From positions 4,588,001-4,652,000 of the forward strand of contig WJXW01000002.1 in the NCBI GenBank assembly GCA_015832175.1: 64,000 nucleotides of DNA. Direction: 5' to 3'. Positions within the stretch are counted from its first letter, which is position 1; every line of letters starts with the position of its first letter. Position numbers and translations under genes: made by a program. This stretch comes from Paraphaeosphaeria minitans. Lineage: Eukaryota; Ascomycota; Dothideomycetes; Pleosporales; Didymosphaeriaceae. The notes beneath the pieces are model-generated. The model saw only the letters and a list, made by a program, of their open reading frames with translations, was not told the origin of the DNA and ran no database searches. Positions 45,879 to 58,927 of this stretch are shown piece by piece.

Positions 45879-47531
45879 GTACCCCTAACTAAAAGGATAG
45901 ACAGCGCTAGAAGAATTAGAAGAAGACCTAGGTCCCTTTATAGACTATATAGTGGAGAAGCACGATAATGGCTTAGTGTTTACTTTATAAGAGGTCTAGA
46001 TCTTTAGCGAAGACTTTTTAGAAGAATTAGAAGAGATAGCGAGGTTCTTACTATTTAGAAAAAGACCTAATAGGCTAATACTCTAGAAAAGCCACCTTTT
46101 ATAGATAAAGAAGGCCTAAACCTTTTTTATAAAAGCAAACCTACTATTTAAGAAGTTAACCCTAAATCTTACTATCTAAAGGGTAATTAATAATCTAGAC
46201 GTTTAAAAGGTACTTATTTAGGAGGTCTAGTAGCACCTCTACTATAAAGGAACCTAGGCTATAAATACTGCAATCTAGTCTTAGTTCTAGTAGGAGAGCT
46301 AGTTGAAGATAATTTAAACTAAGCTAAAGAAATATACTATCTATGCTGCTAAATAAGGTAATTCAATAGAAATAAGTATTAAGATTAGTAACTCTAGGAC
46401 CTTATTTAAATAATAGACTATTAATATCACTTACATACTTATAAGTAAGCATTAGAAATTCTTCCTTATTATTGCTAGGAAATACGCCTTAGGATAGCCT
46501 AAAGCTAGAGCGCTTATTAGAGCAAATTTAGAAAGTGTTGTAAAGTTTCTCTATAAAGATATTATTTATAGGTAGGGGGTGTTTCCTTAACTAAGTGTAG
46601 ATAGGGGGCCTAAAAATAAATTAGTAGTTAAAGCACTAGCTAGACACTAGAGAATACACTATATCTAAGCTTCCTCCTACAACTCTAAGGCTTAAGGACT
46701 AGTTAAACAAGGTTACTAATTACTTATTACAGCGCTTATAAAGCTAGGAAATAATTAGGAATATAGGTGTGGCTTAATCTGCAATTAAGTATTTAAGGGT
46801 TAATAGTATACTATCGTGCAAAGGGTGAGAAGTAGGTTTAATTAATTACGTCTTGTCTATCGTATAAAGGGGCACTAAGGACCTTATGAAGTCTCTGCCT
46901 CTTAGCGCTGACCTAAGCAGGGGGTCCTTGTGTGGGTCCTTATAGGTAGGTAGGGCCTTATAAAGTCTCTGCCTTTTAGCGCTAACCTAAGTAGTGGGTC
47001 CTTGTGCGGGTCCCTACAGGTAGGCAGGCCCCTATTTTACTTAGTGCTATTTGTACGATAAACTATACAGACAAGGAACGTAATTTACCTATAGTAGTAT
47101 AGGCTAAGAGGGTTTCAATTTAATAAAGCATAGGGTTAGCACCTATAGAGATAATAACTAGTATTTAACCTATACTACCTGTTAAGCTAGCGATTAAAAG
47201 CTAGTAGACCCTACTATAGTTAGAGGTAGAGAACTAATTAGATCTACTTACCCTAAGGGCTAAGTAGTTAGAATAGAGAGGCGATAAACTTTTAGAGGCG
47301 CTATTTAGGTTAAGAAGAATGCGCCTTAAGGGAGCAGAGTAATAGGATTTTAGTAAAGCCTATTAATAAGACTTTTATAAAGGAGACCTAGTGCTAGTTT
47401 AGAATTTAATTAGGGCTATAGACAAGTTAATAGCTATAAAGATAAGGGATTACTAGCTAGGCCTTTACTAAATCTCTATTAACAACCCTAGCTAGTTATA
47501 TTACTAACTAGAAGAGCTTAATAGAGCTGTA
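45879..47531 (+). pseudogene. Integrase region of element C, interrupted by a solo B LTR
   Basis: Continues pol of C after A2. The integrase catalytic Asp is at 46600-46602 in V-D-R-G-P. The catalytic Glu position is Lys at 46705-46707, a G-to-A change. The stretch is cut by a reversed solo B LTR at 46762-47073. The C-terminal GDLVLV segment (about 47365-47405) continues to the A3 insertion point inside the codons after EELNRAV. Confidence 0.8.
46762..47073 (-). repeat. Solo B LTR, reversed, in the integrase of element C
   Basis: Exactly 312 bp, complement of the B LTR, flanked by an exact AGGAA duplication (46757-46761 and 47074-47078). It proves that the 312-bp sequence transposes as an LTR and that B-type elements were active after C inserted. 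Confidence 0.93.
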
Positions 47532-47942
47532 TGTTAAATCCAAGAGGGTAGCTAGTCCTAAAGGGTTAAGGTTGGTTCTTAGGCAGGAGTACTTACAGAA
47601 GGTGAAAGGTCTTGTTAATACGATAGTATCTTGTAAAGAGTAATAAGTTAATAATTTGGTTTGCTAGAATCTAAACAATAGATTAATAAATAGATTAAAT
47701 ATAAGTATAGAGAGCCTATTCTCGCGTTCCTATATACTTTAAGCGATTAGTGAACTAATTGCTCTAATTAAACTAATTAAGCACTAATTAGTTACTTAGT
47801 ATATTAAGTGCTTAGTCTAATTAGTTGTCTTAGCGCTCTAATCACACTAATTAGATTACGTGACCTTTTGTGCCGTGTTACTTAAATAACGAATGTAGAT
47901 ATATATAAAGATTCTAGGAGGCCTAGCCTTTAGATCTTAACA
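47532..47942 (-). repeat. 3' LTR of A3
   Basis: 411 bp, ending GATCTTAACA. The U3 has many CTAATTA-type words in both orientations next to the TATA box, unlike A1 and A2. Confidence 0.92.
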
Positions 47943-48051
47943 TTATCTTCCTCCTTACTAGGATTTGTCCTTAAATTACGTAACTATATCTTATACCTAG
48001 TTATAACTAGAGCTCGCCCTGCGTTATAAGTAGTGTTAGCTTGCTTATATT

Positions 48052-48633
48052 ATGCCCTAACAACTTTCTAAGTCTAGCACTACTTATTACTATTACCTAA
48101 CTAATTTTATTAACTCCTTTAGCAAAGTTATAGTTAAGAAATACTTAATATGTATAAAATATAACTATGTTTATAAAGTTTATGTTTAGTCTAGAAGATA
48201 TAGAGAATATATTTATTAAAGTTAACATTATAATGTGCGCGTTTTAGAGTCTAAGTTTAAGTGTTTATTAGCAGAGAAAGAGAAATTGCGTGTATAGATA
48301 AAAAAGTTAAGAGAAATATAGGAGGCTGCGTTTAAGGCCTATAAGGAGGCGTTAAAGAAATTATAAGTTATACACGTATATAAAGATTAGTTATATTAGT
48401 AAATAAACTTACTAAATAAGCGTGCTAAGGATATAATAGCGGTTAAAAAGAAGAATATTAAAAAGGCTAAATCTTATAAGGCTATTAATCTAGTGGTTAA
48501 TAAGACTTCTTTAGGTCCCTTTTTATCCCCTATAATATAGAGCGCTTTTAAGGATTTCCTATTAGAATTCTAGAATAATCTAATGCCTTTACTATCTTAG
48601 GTACAAATGTTATTATGCTGTGTAGGTTGTTAG
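48052..48633 (+). pseudogene. Antisense accessory ORF of A3
   Basis: Plus strand, opposite to gag-pol. The ATG at 48052 (MP, then a RIP stop) opens a frame of 194 codons to a TAG at 48631-48633. The N-terminal half is Tyr/Cys-rich in a C/Y-xx-C/Y pattern (KKYLICIKYNY, RRYREY). Next comes a Lys/Glu/Leu-rich helix (LLAEKEKL, IKKLREI), then GPFLSP and a hydrophobic end with CCVGC. Internal TAA/TAG are of the RIP type. Same layout as in A2 and A1 but little sequence identity. It ends where pol ends on the other strand. Confidence 0.65.
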
Positions 48634-51600
48634 TAGAATTCTCTAATCTTTTGTTAACAGTTTCCTAGGTAGTTCTCTAGTTCCTAGGTGTTTTTGCTGT
48701 GTGGGTAACTTTTCCACTTAATAAAGTACGCGTTGCTATACTAATTATATTCTAGAATTCTTTTAACCTTAAATTTATTTTCTTCTTTAGTTTTATAGTA
48801 GAAGGTGGTTCCAACTAGTGTATTAGGGTCTACTAGTTCTAGTAGTAATATGTGGAATACTAGGTATATCTTTATATCTAGTAGTAGTTCCAACTTATAG
48901 TTTACTAGTAATATTTACTTAGAAATATAAAATAGTCTAACCTTAATATAATCTAGTTTCTTGTGTTTCTTCTTCTAAGTTTAAAAGTTCTTTATAAGTA
49001 GATATGCTTTATCCCCCTTCTTTAGCTAAGGTGCTATTTTTTGTTTTTAATTTTAGTATAAGATTAATTGCTACTAAGCTTTCTTAAGATTCTCTTAGAG
49101 TTGTTAGTGTATTTTCTTTATATTTTCTACTATATCTATAGCTTCTTTTGCTTTAATTGTCGTAGGAAATTATTAATTAAAGAGATGTAGGTGTCTTCTG
49201 TAGTTTACATAGAATAGTGTATGTCCTAATGCTGCTAATACTTTGTTATTATAGGCTAACTGTGCTATAGGTAGTAATAAAACCTAGTTATTCTTCTAAC
49301 TATTATAGTAGATGCGTAGGTACATTTTTATAGTTTAGTTTGTACGTTCTGTCTATCTATCTATTTATAGATAGTAAGCTATTAATAGCTTTTGTTTTCT
49401 TCTAAGCAGTGCTATAAACGTTATTTAATAATTTAACGTAAAGAGCTTGTCTCTATTGCTAATAATTATTTTTAGGATTCTGTGGTGTCTAACTAGTTAG
49501 TCTAGAATAAAAAAAGCGAGTTCCTTTACCGTTATTCTTTTAAGACATGGGATAAGCTCAATATACTTAGTTAGTTAGCAGACTATTACTAGTATACTGT
49601 TATATTTAATTCCTATTGTTAGATCCTTAGAGTTTAGAATTCCTGTAATAAAATCTATAGCGATGTCTTCCTATAGTGCTATTAGTATTCTAATTACTTA
49701 TATTTCTCTATATTTAAGATATGTACTGTGTTTATTTCTCTAGTATTCTATATATTTGTAGATATAAGTTATTACAGCTTTCTTAATTCCTTTAAAGGTG
49801 TAATTCCTTTAGATAAGTTCTATTGTTTTTATAATGCCTAAGTGTCTGTACATAGGGTTATTATAGTATTGTCAGATAATCTTAGTCTATAGATGTTCTA
49901 GAACTTCTTAGTTAATTACTAAAAGTTAATTTAGTTCCACTGTTAGCTCTAGAGATCTATCTTTAGTTTTTTAAAGGATTGTAGAGAAGGTTTTTTCTTT
50001 TTCTTCTACTAGATTACTTTGTTAGCTAAGAGCGTCTACTCTACCATTTTCTTTCCCAGCTATATAGATGATTTTAAACTTATACTGCCCTATAGTTTAC
50101 AACTATCTTTGTTATTATAGCATAAGTTCTTTTGTTATTATAAACCTTAAAAGGTTCTTATAATTTGTGTAGATTTCTAGCGTTAAGTAACTAAGTGCAT
50201 AAATTCTCTAGTGCTTTAAGGCTTTAATAATAGCGTAGAGTTCTTTATTATATATGTTATATTGTGTTTTAGCGTTATTAAATTTATATAAGTAATAGGT
50301 AATTAGGTGCCATTTACTATTACGTTCTTATTTAGCGTAGGCGCCTAGCGTAAGATCGCTAGCGTTTGTTTTAAAGCGTAGTAGTTTATTGCTTCTAAAA
50401 TAAATAAGGATAGGTTTTATAATATATACTATCTTAAGGAGTTAAAATGACATTCTACACTTATTTATCTATTTAAAGGGTACGTCCTTTTTTATAAGAT
50501 TTATTAAAGGTATTATAACCTTTGCGTAATCTTAGATAAATTGTTAATTAAATCTATAGAATTCTAAGAATTCTTAGATATTCTTAGCTATCTTTAGTAT
50601 TAGCCAGTTCTTAATGCATTTAACTTTACTTAGTGCTATCTTAATTCCTTCTGTAGTAATAATGTGTCCTAGAAATTCAAGTTATTTAATATTAAACTTA
50701 TATTTCTTAAGTTTAATGCAAAAGTATACTTTGTCTAGTGCTTCTAGTACTGTCTATATATACTTAGTGTGGTCTGATTTGTTTTTAGAAAAGACGAGGA
50801 TATTATCCATATACGCGATAACAAATATGTCTAGATATTCGCAGAGTATATTATTAATAAGTGCTATAAAAGCTGCTGGTGCGTTTGTAAGTCTAAATAG
50901 TATAACCTTATACTTAAATAGTCTGTAGTGTAATTAAAACGCTGTTTTCTATTCTTTACCTTTCTTAATTTATATAAGGTAGTAACTGTCTCTTAGATCC
51001 ATTATTATAAATATCTTAGCTTAAGATAGTTAATCTTATAACTCTGTAATATTTAGTAGTACATATTAGTTCTTTATTATTATATTATTAAGTTATTAGT
51101 AGTTAACGTATAGTCTGTCTAATTCATCGTTTTTCTTAATAAATATAAAAGGGCTTGCTGCTAGTAACTTTAATAGTTATATATATCCTTTCTTAAAGTT
51201 TATCTTAATAAAATTACGTTCTTTAAGGAGTTCTTCTTCTATCTTACTATATAGTAGTCTAAAGGGTGGTATCTTTCCTTCTTCTAGGTCTATTATAAGA
51301 TCCTAGGGTTAATGTTCTAGTAGGTTTACTTTTCCTTCTTTTTCTGTAAACATATATGTCTATTTCCTGTACTCTCTTAGTAAGGTAAAGGGTGTACTAT
51401 TATCCTCCTTCTTATGCTTCTTAACCTAGTAGTTCCTACTAGCGTCTACTAAGGTGTACTTCTGTTTTTTAACTATCTATCGCAGTATTATATTATTAAT
51501 AACTCCCTTATCTACTATTATTTTTAGTTAATATATAGGCTTTGCTTATAATACATAATTATAGCGTTTAAATAATATCTTCTTTATACCCTAGTTAATC

Positions 51601-53829
51601 TGTAAGTTGTGTATTATTAACTAAGGTAATCCTAAGACTAACTTATACTTAGATTCTAATAAGATATCTAAGGTAAGTTCCTCTCTATATCCTTAGACTA
51701 TTATTATAGTAGTGACCTCTTAGTATATTTAAGGTGTCTTAGGCATTAGGGATCTATTCGCAATATAGATAACATAGAGTACTTCTTTCTCTAATATTAT
51801 AAGTCCTGCTTATCTTACTATCTAATAAGATATAAAGTTCCTTTCTACTCTTAAGTCTATAAGAGCTTAAGCCTATATTCCTTTAAGCTATACTAGTAGC
51901 TTAACTAATACTGTGCTTACTATAGTATTTAATTTAATAAAGGTGTTTTCTTGTCTAAGTTTAGGCCTAAAAAAGACATCTATTTGTGTAGGTTGTAGTT
52001 AAGTTCTAGTGCCTAGTATGCGTTTCTAAGTATCCACTTTTATTATTATTCTTAAGTACGTAGCTTATATAAATCATTTTCTTCTTCTTCTTCCTACAAA
52101 AACGTTCTTCTGTTTTCTCTCTTATAGTTTTTACTATTCCTATGTACTAGTTAAATTAGTAGCTCTGTTATTACTTCTTATATAGGGCAGTTTGTAAAGC
52201 TGTCTAAATGTTTAGCTATATAGTGGTATTTATAGTCTTAGTTTAGATATGTGTACTAGTATAGTTATATATAGTCTCTGTTAATAAGCATGTTGCAGTA
52301 TTTATTACCCTTTAGTGTAAGGTAAGGAAAGTATTTTACTTATTATTTATCCTAGAGGTGTTTATTATAAGCTGCGATAGGGTAGTTTATCCACATCTAT
52401 TTATAGCGTAGTTTCCTTCTAGGTTATTTCTTATTCTCCTCTTTCTCTGTCTTATGTTGTACGTATATTGGTTCTTCGCAATATGTCTATATACAGAATT
52501 AGTGTGTAAGATTTTAGTAGTCTAGGTAGTACTTTAGTACGTAGTCTAACTTCTTATTTTTATAGGGTTGCATTTCTTTTAGTGCCTAGTAGGGTTCTAT
52601 ATAGTCCTAAATATTTAGTTTATACTTAGGTGACATAGGGTTGTCTTCTTTCCGCCTACTTTATAAGTAAGGAGTAGGAGATTTTAGTATCTCTTCTACG
52701 TTTTCTGCGTTGTAGTATACGTTAGAGTTATCTTCTAGATCTTTGTATAGTTATAAGTTAAGTAAATCTAATTACTTACTTTACTCTAGTGTAACGCGTT
52801 AGTAACTAAATAGCGTTATAATAACTTCCTATTCCTTATTAGGTTCTTAGTCCTTAATAGTTAGTATATTTAACTTAGTTTAATAGACTTTGCTCTTCAA
52901 TCTACAGTTCCTAGCTATATAGCCTAGTTTACTATATATAAAGCATTTATAGGTCTTAGTTATTAGTTATTAACTTCTATTAGAGACGCGTTTATTAGGC
53001 TACTTAGGGCCTATCCTTCCTCCTTTTCCTTTGCCTAAGTAGTTAAACTAGACATCTTCTATTAGTTTATATCTCTAGTAGTTCCTTAGCTATTACTTTT
53101 AGACAATTCTAATAGGGTTCTTATAAACCACTTTTGCTAGTTATCTAAAACTTATCGCCTTAAGGTTTTAGTAAAGCTCCTATTACAGCAAGAACTATTC
53201 TCTATTAATTCTAATAGTTTTTTTATATAGTTCTTTAAGGTTAGTAATTTGCGCACTACTATATAGGAGTTCCTTATATAGTTTCTATTTAAGTCCTTAT
53301 TTATATATGTCCTAAAGAGATTTATTATTCTAGTTAAGTTATATAGCGTATCTACAAAACTTAGCTATATACTTAGCTACTAATTATTTCTAAGTTATAG
53401 TCTAAATCTTTACTTTTGTAATAGAGTTCTTATTAGCAATTCTAAAGAGTTGTTTAAAGCATTTCTTAAAGTTATTATAATTCTTAATAATATTAACTAT
53501 ATTAGCGTGCTCGTTTGCGTAGTTATTATTATTGTTATTATAGTCTATTCTTAGGTACTTTTTAAAGTAGGGATAGATCTATAATCCTATATCTCCTTAT
53601 ATATATATTACTACAAAGATAACCTTCTTCTTATCTTTAAGGGGTTTGTCTAAGTTAAAGAAGTAGAGGTCTAACTAGAGAATCTAGACGTTAGTTTAAG
53701 ATTGTTTACTAAAGTAGAGATTAGGTTTGTGCGCCTTACTACTATCTTTTATAGGAGTAATCTTAGCGGCACCTAAAGCTGTAGAAGAGGTAGGAGTTTA
53801 TAAAGTACTTATATTAAGGGTGTTTAAGA
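48634..53829 (-). pseudogene. Degraded gag-pol of A3
   Basis: Minus strand with gag, knuckle, protease, RT (YMDN near 50810), RNase H, integrase and chromodomain (about 48650-48780) in chromovirus order. The last ~1 kb at the gag end is nearly identical to A2 despite independent RIP elsewhere. Confidence 0.85.
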
Positions 53830-54240
53830 TGTTAAATCTAAGAGGGTAGCTAGTCCTAAAGGGTTAAGGTTAGTTCTTAGACAGAAGTACTTACAGAAGG
53901 TAGAAGGTCTTATTAATTTAATAGTATCTTACGAAGTATAATAAGTTAATAATTTAGTCTACTAGAATCTAAACAATAGATTAATAAATAGATTAAACAT
54001 AAGTATAGAGAGCCTATCCTTACGTTCCTATATACTTTAAGTAATTAGTGGACTAATCGCTCTAATTAAACTAATTAAGCACTAATTAGTTACTTAGTAT
54101 ATTAAGTGCTTAGTCTAATTAGTTGTCTTGGCGCTCTAATTACACTAATTAGATTATGTGACCTTTTGTGCTGTGTTACTCGAATAACGAATGTAGATAC
54201 ATATAAAGATCCTAGGAGGCCTAGCCTTTGGATCTTAATA
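53830..54240 (-). repeat. 5' LTR of A3
   Basis: 411 bp, ending GGATCTTAATA, the RIP form of CTTAACA. Confidence 0.92.
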
Positions 54241-56657
54241 CTATATTCTAGTATACTATATATAGTAACTACCTTAAGCGCTTCTACTAGTACACCCTAG
54301 ATAATTAAGTATAGGTACTAAAAGAAAGAATAAGGATTATACCTAAAGACCTACTAATTAACTCTTAGACCCCACTACTAAAGCTGCCAAAACTACCACG
54401 CTATTAAGAGGTTAAAAAGAGGGAGAAGCACAGTAATTCTAGCTTAGAAGTTAAGAATAGCCTTATAAGAACTAAAGGGGCAGAGTAAAAGAAGGAATTC
54501 TAATAGGCTATTGTGCCACCTATATAAATAAGAGGCAATTTACTAAAGGTAGTTATTTTAAAGAGAGTAGAAGTATTAGATTTTAATATAGACTAAGATG
54601 TGTCTATCTTAGAGTCTAATATTGTATTAAACTAGCCTAATTCTTTCCTAATATAGAATGAGAAAAGCTAACTATAAGTAGTTAGTAAAAGAGAGGGAGG
54701 AAGGAAGAAAAAAAAATAGAGAATACCTAGTTACTAGCTAAAGATATATTAGGGCACTAATTATTATCTTTTTTATTATTAATAGTAATATTATCTCTAT
54801 AGTAGCGGCTAGACTAATAAGTATTTAGGGTTTAGGACTCTGTAGAGCTAGAGGCCCTAGTTACTTTAGACTAAAAAAGAGATCTAGTATAATTTTAGGT
54901 AGCCTAATTAACAGACCGCTAATAAGGTAAGAGAGAACTAGAATAAAAATACTAAAAATAAATAGACTAAGAGGATAGCTAAGGCTAAAGAGGAGTATTC
55001 TCCCTAGTAGAAGAATCTCGGCGTATAGGTAATCTAGAACTAGGCAATCTATAATTAGAGCTAAAATAAGAACCCCCTTAAGCTAGAGGACTAAAACCCT
55101 AAAATAATAAAGCACTACTAGGAGGAGACTAAAAGGAACCTCTAGAAGACTTTTAGAAATAATCTTAAAGGGCTACTAAGAAAAAAGGACTATAGTTTAT
55201 AGTAATAGTGTATTAAGGTTCTATAGGCTCCCTAAGAATAGGAGTATTAAGGGCAGAAATAGCCTTAGAAGTGCGACTAAAAGAAGCCTAAAAGTAGATT
55301 ATACTAATAGGAAGAATGTTAGTAGCTAGAATAATATTATCTATAAAAGGACTAGTGCTAGGGTTAGCTAGCTTACCTAAAAGGAAAGAAATATTAGCTT
55401 AGGTAATAGGGAATTAGGACTAAAACTTATAATAAAAAAAGTAAGAAGTATAGTTACTATTTATCTAGCACTTATTACACTCTCCCTAGTTTAGTAGCTT
55501 ACTTTCTAGATAGGAAATACTATATTTGCTACTAAAATAGAGCTTACTCCTTCTACTCTTATTCTAGTAGTAGGTGCAGCGATAATTAATTAGAGAAGAA
55601 GAAGGAAAACGAAAGGAAATAGTAGTATACTAAATGCCTATATTAATATTAGCATTATAGTATCTACGCTTTAATAGAGCCTCTTTAGTGCCTAAGCTAA
55701 AGAACTTAGTAATAGTCTCCGCTTTAGTATTACTAATATTAAAGTGCTAAATAGTAAAGTCTAAATAGCTATTATTCTTATAGACACTGGCAGTGCGAAG
55801 AATAGGATCTAGGGTAACACTTTATATACCTAGGCTATAAATAAAGTAAGCTAGTTTAGGTAGAAGATTACAGTTTACACACTAATTAGCCTTTACTCTA
55901 ACTAGGAAGGTTATTAATAGGATATAAAAGGTTTTTAAGATAATATACGCTACTTAATAATATACTCTTTAGTAGACTTAGAAGGGTAGATAAAGAGGTC
56001 CGCCTTTATATTACTAGTAGGGCCACGCTTATTTAGGTTATTACTACCCTTTCTGCCACTAGCACTAGAAGCAGCTATTCTACCTAGAGTAAAATTAACT
56101 ACAGCTATAACTATAGTAGAGTTATTAAATAGGTGTTAGAAGGACTAAAAGAGAGGGAAGAGAGTAGGAGTAAGGGTTAAGAGAAAGATAGAGCGGAAGA
56201 AATCCTAGAGTTATATACCCTAAAGATTAAACGTAGGCTACCTAAGTGGCTTAGCAGAAGTGTTTGCGAGAGAATATTACTGCAATATTACTATCTAATA
56301 TACTAAGAGGTCTGTAAACAACTTTAATTATAGGGACATAAGTAGTAGATAGACGATAAGTTAGTAGTTAAGATAATTAGGTATAGTTAGTTAGCTAGAG
56401 GTTAAGGTAAAATTATAGGTCTAGAATTAGACTAACGCTGCGTTGCTGCCTAATATATAAAAAAGTTAATAAAGGACTTTAATTATAGGGATATAAGTAG
56501 TAGATAGGTAATAGGTTAGTAGGTAAGATAATTAGGTAAGGGTGGCTAGCTAAGGATTAAGGAAATTATAGGTCTAGAAAGTAACTACTAATAAGGTATT
56601 AAAAGGGTAGTAAGGTAGTAGGCTTAAGGGACTAAGCCTAGAAGAGAGGGAAGAAAA
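54241..56657 (+). pseudogene. 3' region of element C: integrase end plus an extra frame with a second protease-like motif
   Basis: The first ~50 bp complete the integrase C-terminus. The remaining 2.3 kb is not expected in a gag-pol element that already has its own protease at 37.0 kb. At 55783-55794 an unmutated D-T-G-S follows a hydrophobic IAIILI strand, the hallmark of a retropepsin active site, and later LIIYSLVDLEG looks like a flap region. The plus frame around it is protein-like between RIP-type stops. It could be a captured gag-protease fragment of another element or a second ORF of C. Function unknown. Confidence 0.5.
56310..56592 (+). repeat. Direct duplication (~110 bp, period ~154 bp) near the 3' end of element C
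   Basis: ACTTTAATTATAGGGAYATA and the following ~100 bp, including AAGATAATTAGGTA and AATTATAGGTCTAGAA, occur twice about 154 bp apart, just upstream of the 3' LTR. Confidence 0.75.
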
Positions 56658-56892
56658 TGTAGTGTAAAGGTTAGCCTATAATAGAGAATTAGAGAAACAT
56701 AGGGCTAATTAGCTATTGTTTAAGATAGCTAATTAGGGAACAGACAAAGAAAAAGAGTGCTAACTAGATAAGACACAAAGAGACCTAATTGATAATTAGA
56801 GTAGTTGGATTTATATAATAGATTTTAGATAGGATAAGTTAACTTATTCTTTTATATTCCTTACTTAAGGCAAACGCACCTACAACACTATA
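56658..56892 (+). repeat. 3' LTR of element C
   Basis: 235 bp, preceded by a purine-rich tract (GAAGAGAGGGAAGAAAA, 56641-56657) that fits a plus-strand polypurine tract and confirms the orientation. Confidence 0.88.
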
Positions 56893-57952
56893 ATAGACTA
56901 GACCACTCTTACTTTTAAATACTATAAAAGGGATAATCTAGCCGCTATATCACATAAGGCCCTAGAAGTAATAATTAATAAGCTTACTTTAGCCTAAAGG
57001 GCTCTTAGATAAGGCTTTAGTAGTAAACTATAACTATACACTACTATTATATAAGCATACTGCAGCTATCTTAACTTTAAATAAGCTATATTTAACCCTA
57101 AAAACATAGTAAAAGGCTTACTTAGTAATCTTTATATATTACTCTAAGTTACTGAAAATAGAAAAAAGTTATAGTTCCTCTAAGGTAGTAAAAAGGTATA
57201 CTACACTAATTAATAATATAACAATTCTAATTATATAAGAGGATCTAGCCCCTCTAAAAGCAGAATAACCTTCAGACTAAAAAAAAGGGGTAACTTTAGA
57301 AGTTTAAGCTCTTATATAAAGTAGAAATACTTTATATACTACAAAGAAGAATACTAGTCTACTAACTATCTACTAAGCGATACCTAGCGAGCTAGAAGGT
57401 AATATATATATTATTATATACTAACTTTTATAAACACAAACCCTCTACTATAGATGTATAAGTATATATCCTTAACTTTAAAGGAGAGCTAGAGGATAAA
57501 GACTATTATATAAAAGAGAAGGAAGATAAATAAGACTAATAAAGTAATAAAGAAAAAGCACAGAAGACTACTTTATACTTTACTTTTACTATATACTTTT
57601 ATTATATAACTAGGAGACATCTTTCTATACTTACTTACTAAGACTTAGCGCTAAGCATCGTATTGCTTAATACCCTACCTTCTATTTACACACAGAATAT
57701 ATGTCTAGAAAGAGCCTTATCGCGCGATGTGACTCTACTACTATATAAAAGGGTAGGGTAAGAACTAAGTAGGTTAGCTATTACTATCTATTTACATAAT
57801 AGTAGGTGTAAATAGGACCTCTACTACATAGTAACACTGTACCTACCTTACAACCTATTCTAATAGGGGAAGGCTAACTATATAGATAGAAAAGAATAGG
57901 AAAGGGAAGCGTATAATAGATATAAGCTATTATATAAAAGAAAAGTTACTAG
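56893..57952. other. Element B internal region, right part
   Basis: Continuation of B after element C. A protein-like plus frame between stops is visible (for example KALEVIINKLTLA near 56965), but I do not recognise it as gag or pol. Confidence 0.45.
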
Positions 57953-58264
57953 TATCTATATAGTTTATTGTACAAATAGCACTAAGTAAAATAGGGGCCT
58001 ACCTACCTATAGGGACCCGCACAAGGACCCACTACTTAGGTTAGCGCTAAGAGGCAGAGACTTTATAAGGTCCTACCTACCTATAAGGACCTATATAAGG
58101 ACCCACTGCTTAGGTTAGCGCTAAGAGGCAGAGACTTTATAAGGTCCTTAGTGCCCCTTTATACAATAGACAAGACGTAATTAATTAAACCTACTTCTTA
58201 CCCTTTACACGATAGTATACTATTAACCCTTAAATACTTAATTATAGATTAAGCCAAACCTATA
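57953..58264 (+). repeat. Right LTR of element B
   Basis: 312 bp, same length as the left LTR, starting TATCTATATAG (RIP form of TGTC) and ending CCTATA, followed by the ATTTC duplication. Confidence 0.9.
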
Positions 58265-58927
58265 ATTTCTTTATATTTAAGGTGTATACTGTATTTATTT
58301 ATTTAGTATTCTATATATTTATAAATATAAGTTATTATAGCTTCTTTAATTCCTTTAAAGGTGTAATTCCTTTAAATAAGTTCTATTATTTTTTGTAATG
58401 CCTAGGTGTCTATATATAGGGTTATTATAGTATTATTAGATAATCTTAGTCTATAGGTGTTCTAGAACTTCTTAGTAAATTACTAAAAGTTAATTTAGTT
58501 TTACTATTAGTTCTAGAGATCTATTTTTAGCTTTACAAAGAATTGTAGAGAAGGTTTTTACTTTTTCTCTTACTAGATTACTTTATTAGCTAAGAGCGTC
58601 TACTCTACTATTTTCTTTTCTAGCTATATAGATGATTTTAAACTTATACTACCTAGTAGTCTATAACTATTTTTATTATTATAGCGTAAGTTTTTTTGTT
58701 ATTATAAACCTTAGAAGGTTCTTATAATTTATATAGATTTCTAGTGTTAAGTAACTAAGCGCGTAAATCCTTTAGTACTTTAAGGCTTTAATAATAGCGT
58801 AGAATTCTTTATTATATATGTTGTATTGTGTTTTAGCGTTATTAAATTTATATAAGTAATAGGTAATTAGGTGCTATTTACTATTATATTCTTATTTAGC
58901 GTAGGCGCCTAGCGTAAGATTGCTAGC
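58265..58927 (-). mobile_element. Right part of the family A fragment split by element B
   Basis: Resumes the integrase/RNase H region in register with 31985 and ends at a sharp junction inside the RNase H region, where copia sequence begins. Confidence 0.85.

Larger units (their letters stand above)
47532..54240 (-). mobile_element. Chromovirus A3, inserted in the integrase end of element C
   Basis: 6709 bp with exactly 411-bp LTRs (47532-47942 and 53830-54240). The duplication is CTGTA on the left (47527-47531) and CTATA on the right (54241-54245), one RIP change apart. Gag-pol is on the minus strand. It has the shared gag-pol and shared LTR part, but a third kind of U3 and a third antisense frame. 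Confidence 0.92.
33662..56892 (+). mobile_element. Ty3/gypsy retrotransposon C, nested in B and interrupted three times
   Basis: LTRs of exactly 235 bp (33662-33896 and 56658-56892), starting TGTAGTGT and ending ACACTATA, are flanked by ATAG on both sides (33658-33661, 56893-56896). Coding is on the plus strand. It is interrupted by A2 (39284-45873), a reversed solo B LTR (46762-47073) and A3 (47532-54240). Without these it is about 9.6 kb, long for a Ty3/gypsy element, because of a 5' minisatellite and a 2.3-kb region after integrase. Confidence 0.85.
31986..58264. mobile_element. LTR retroelement B, containing all the nested elements of this block
   Basis: Direct terminal repeats of exactly 312 bp (31986-32297 and 57953-58264) are flanked by ATTTC (31981-31985 and 58265-58269), and the family A sequence resumes in register on the right. 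Own internal sequence is only about 1.36 kb left (32298-33661) and 1.06 kb right (56893-57952) of the nested element C. I recognise no gag or pol in it, so it may be non-autonomous or too damaged. Orientation cannot be assigned. Confidence 0.85.
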
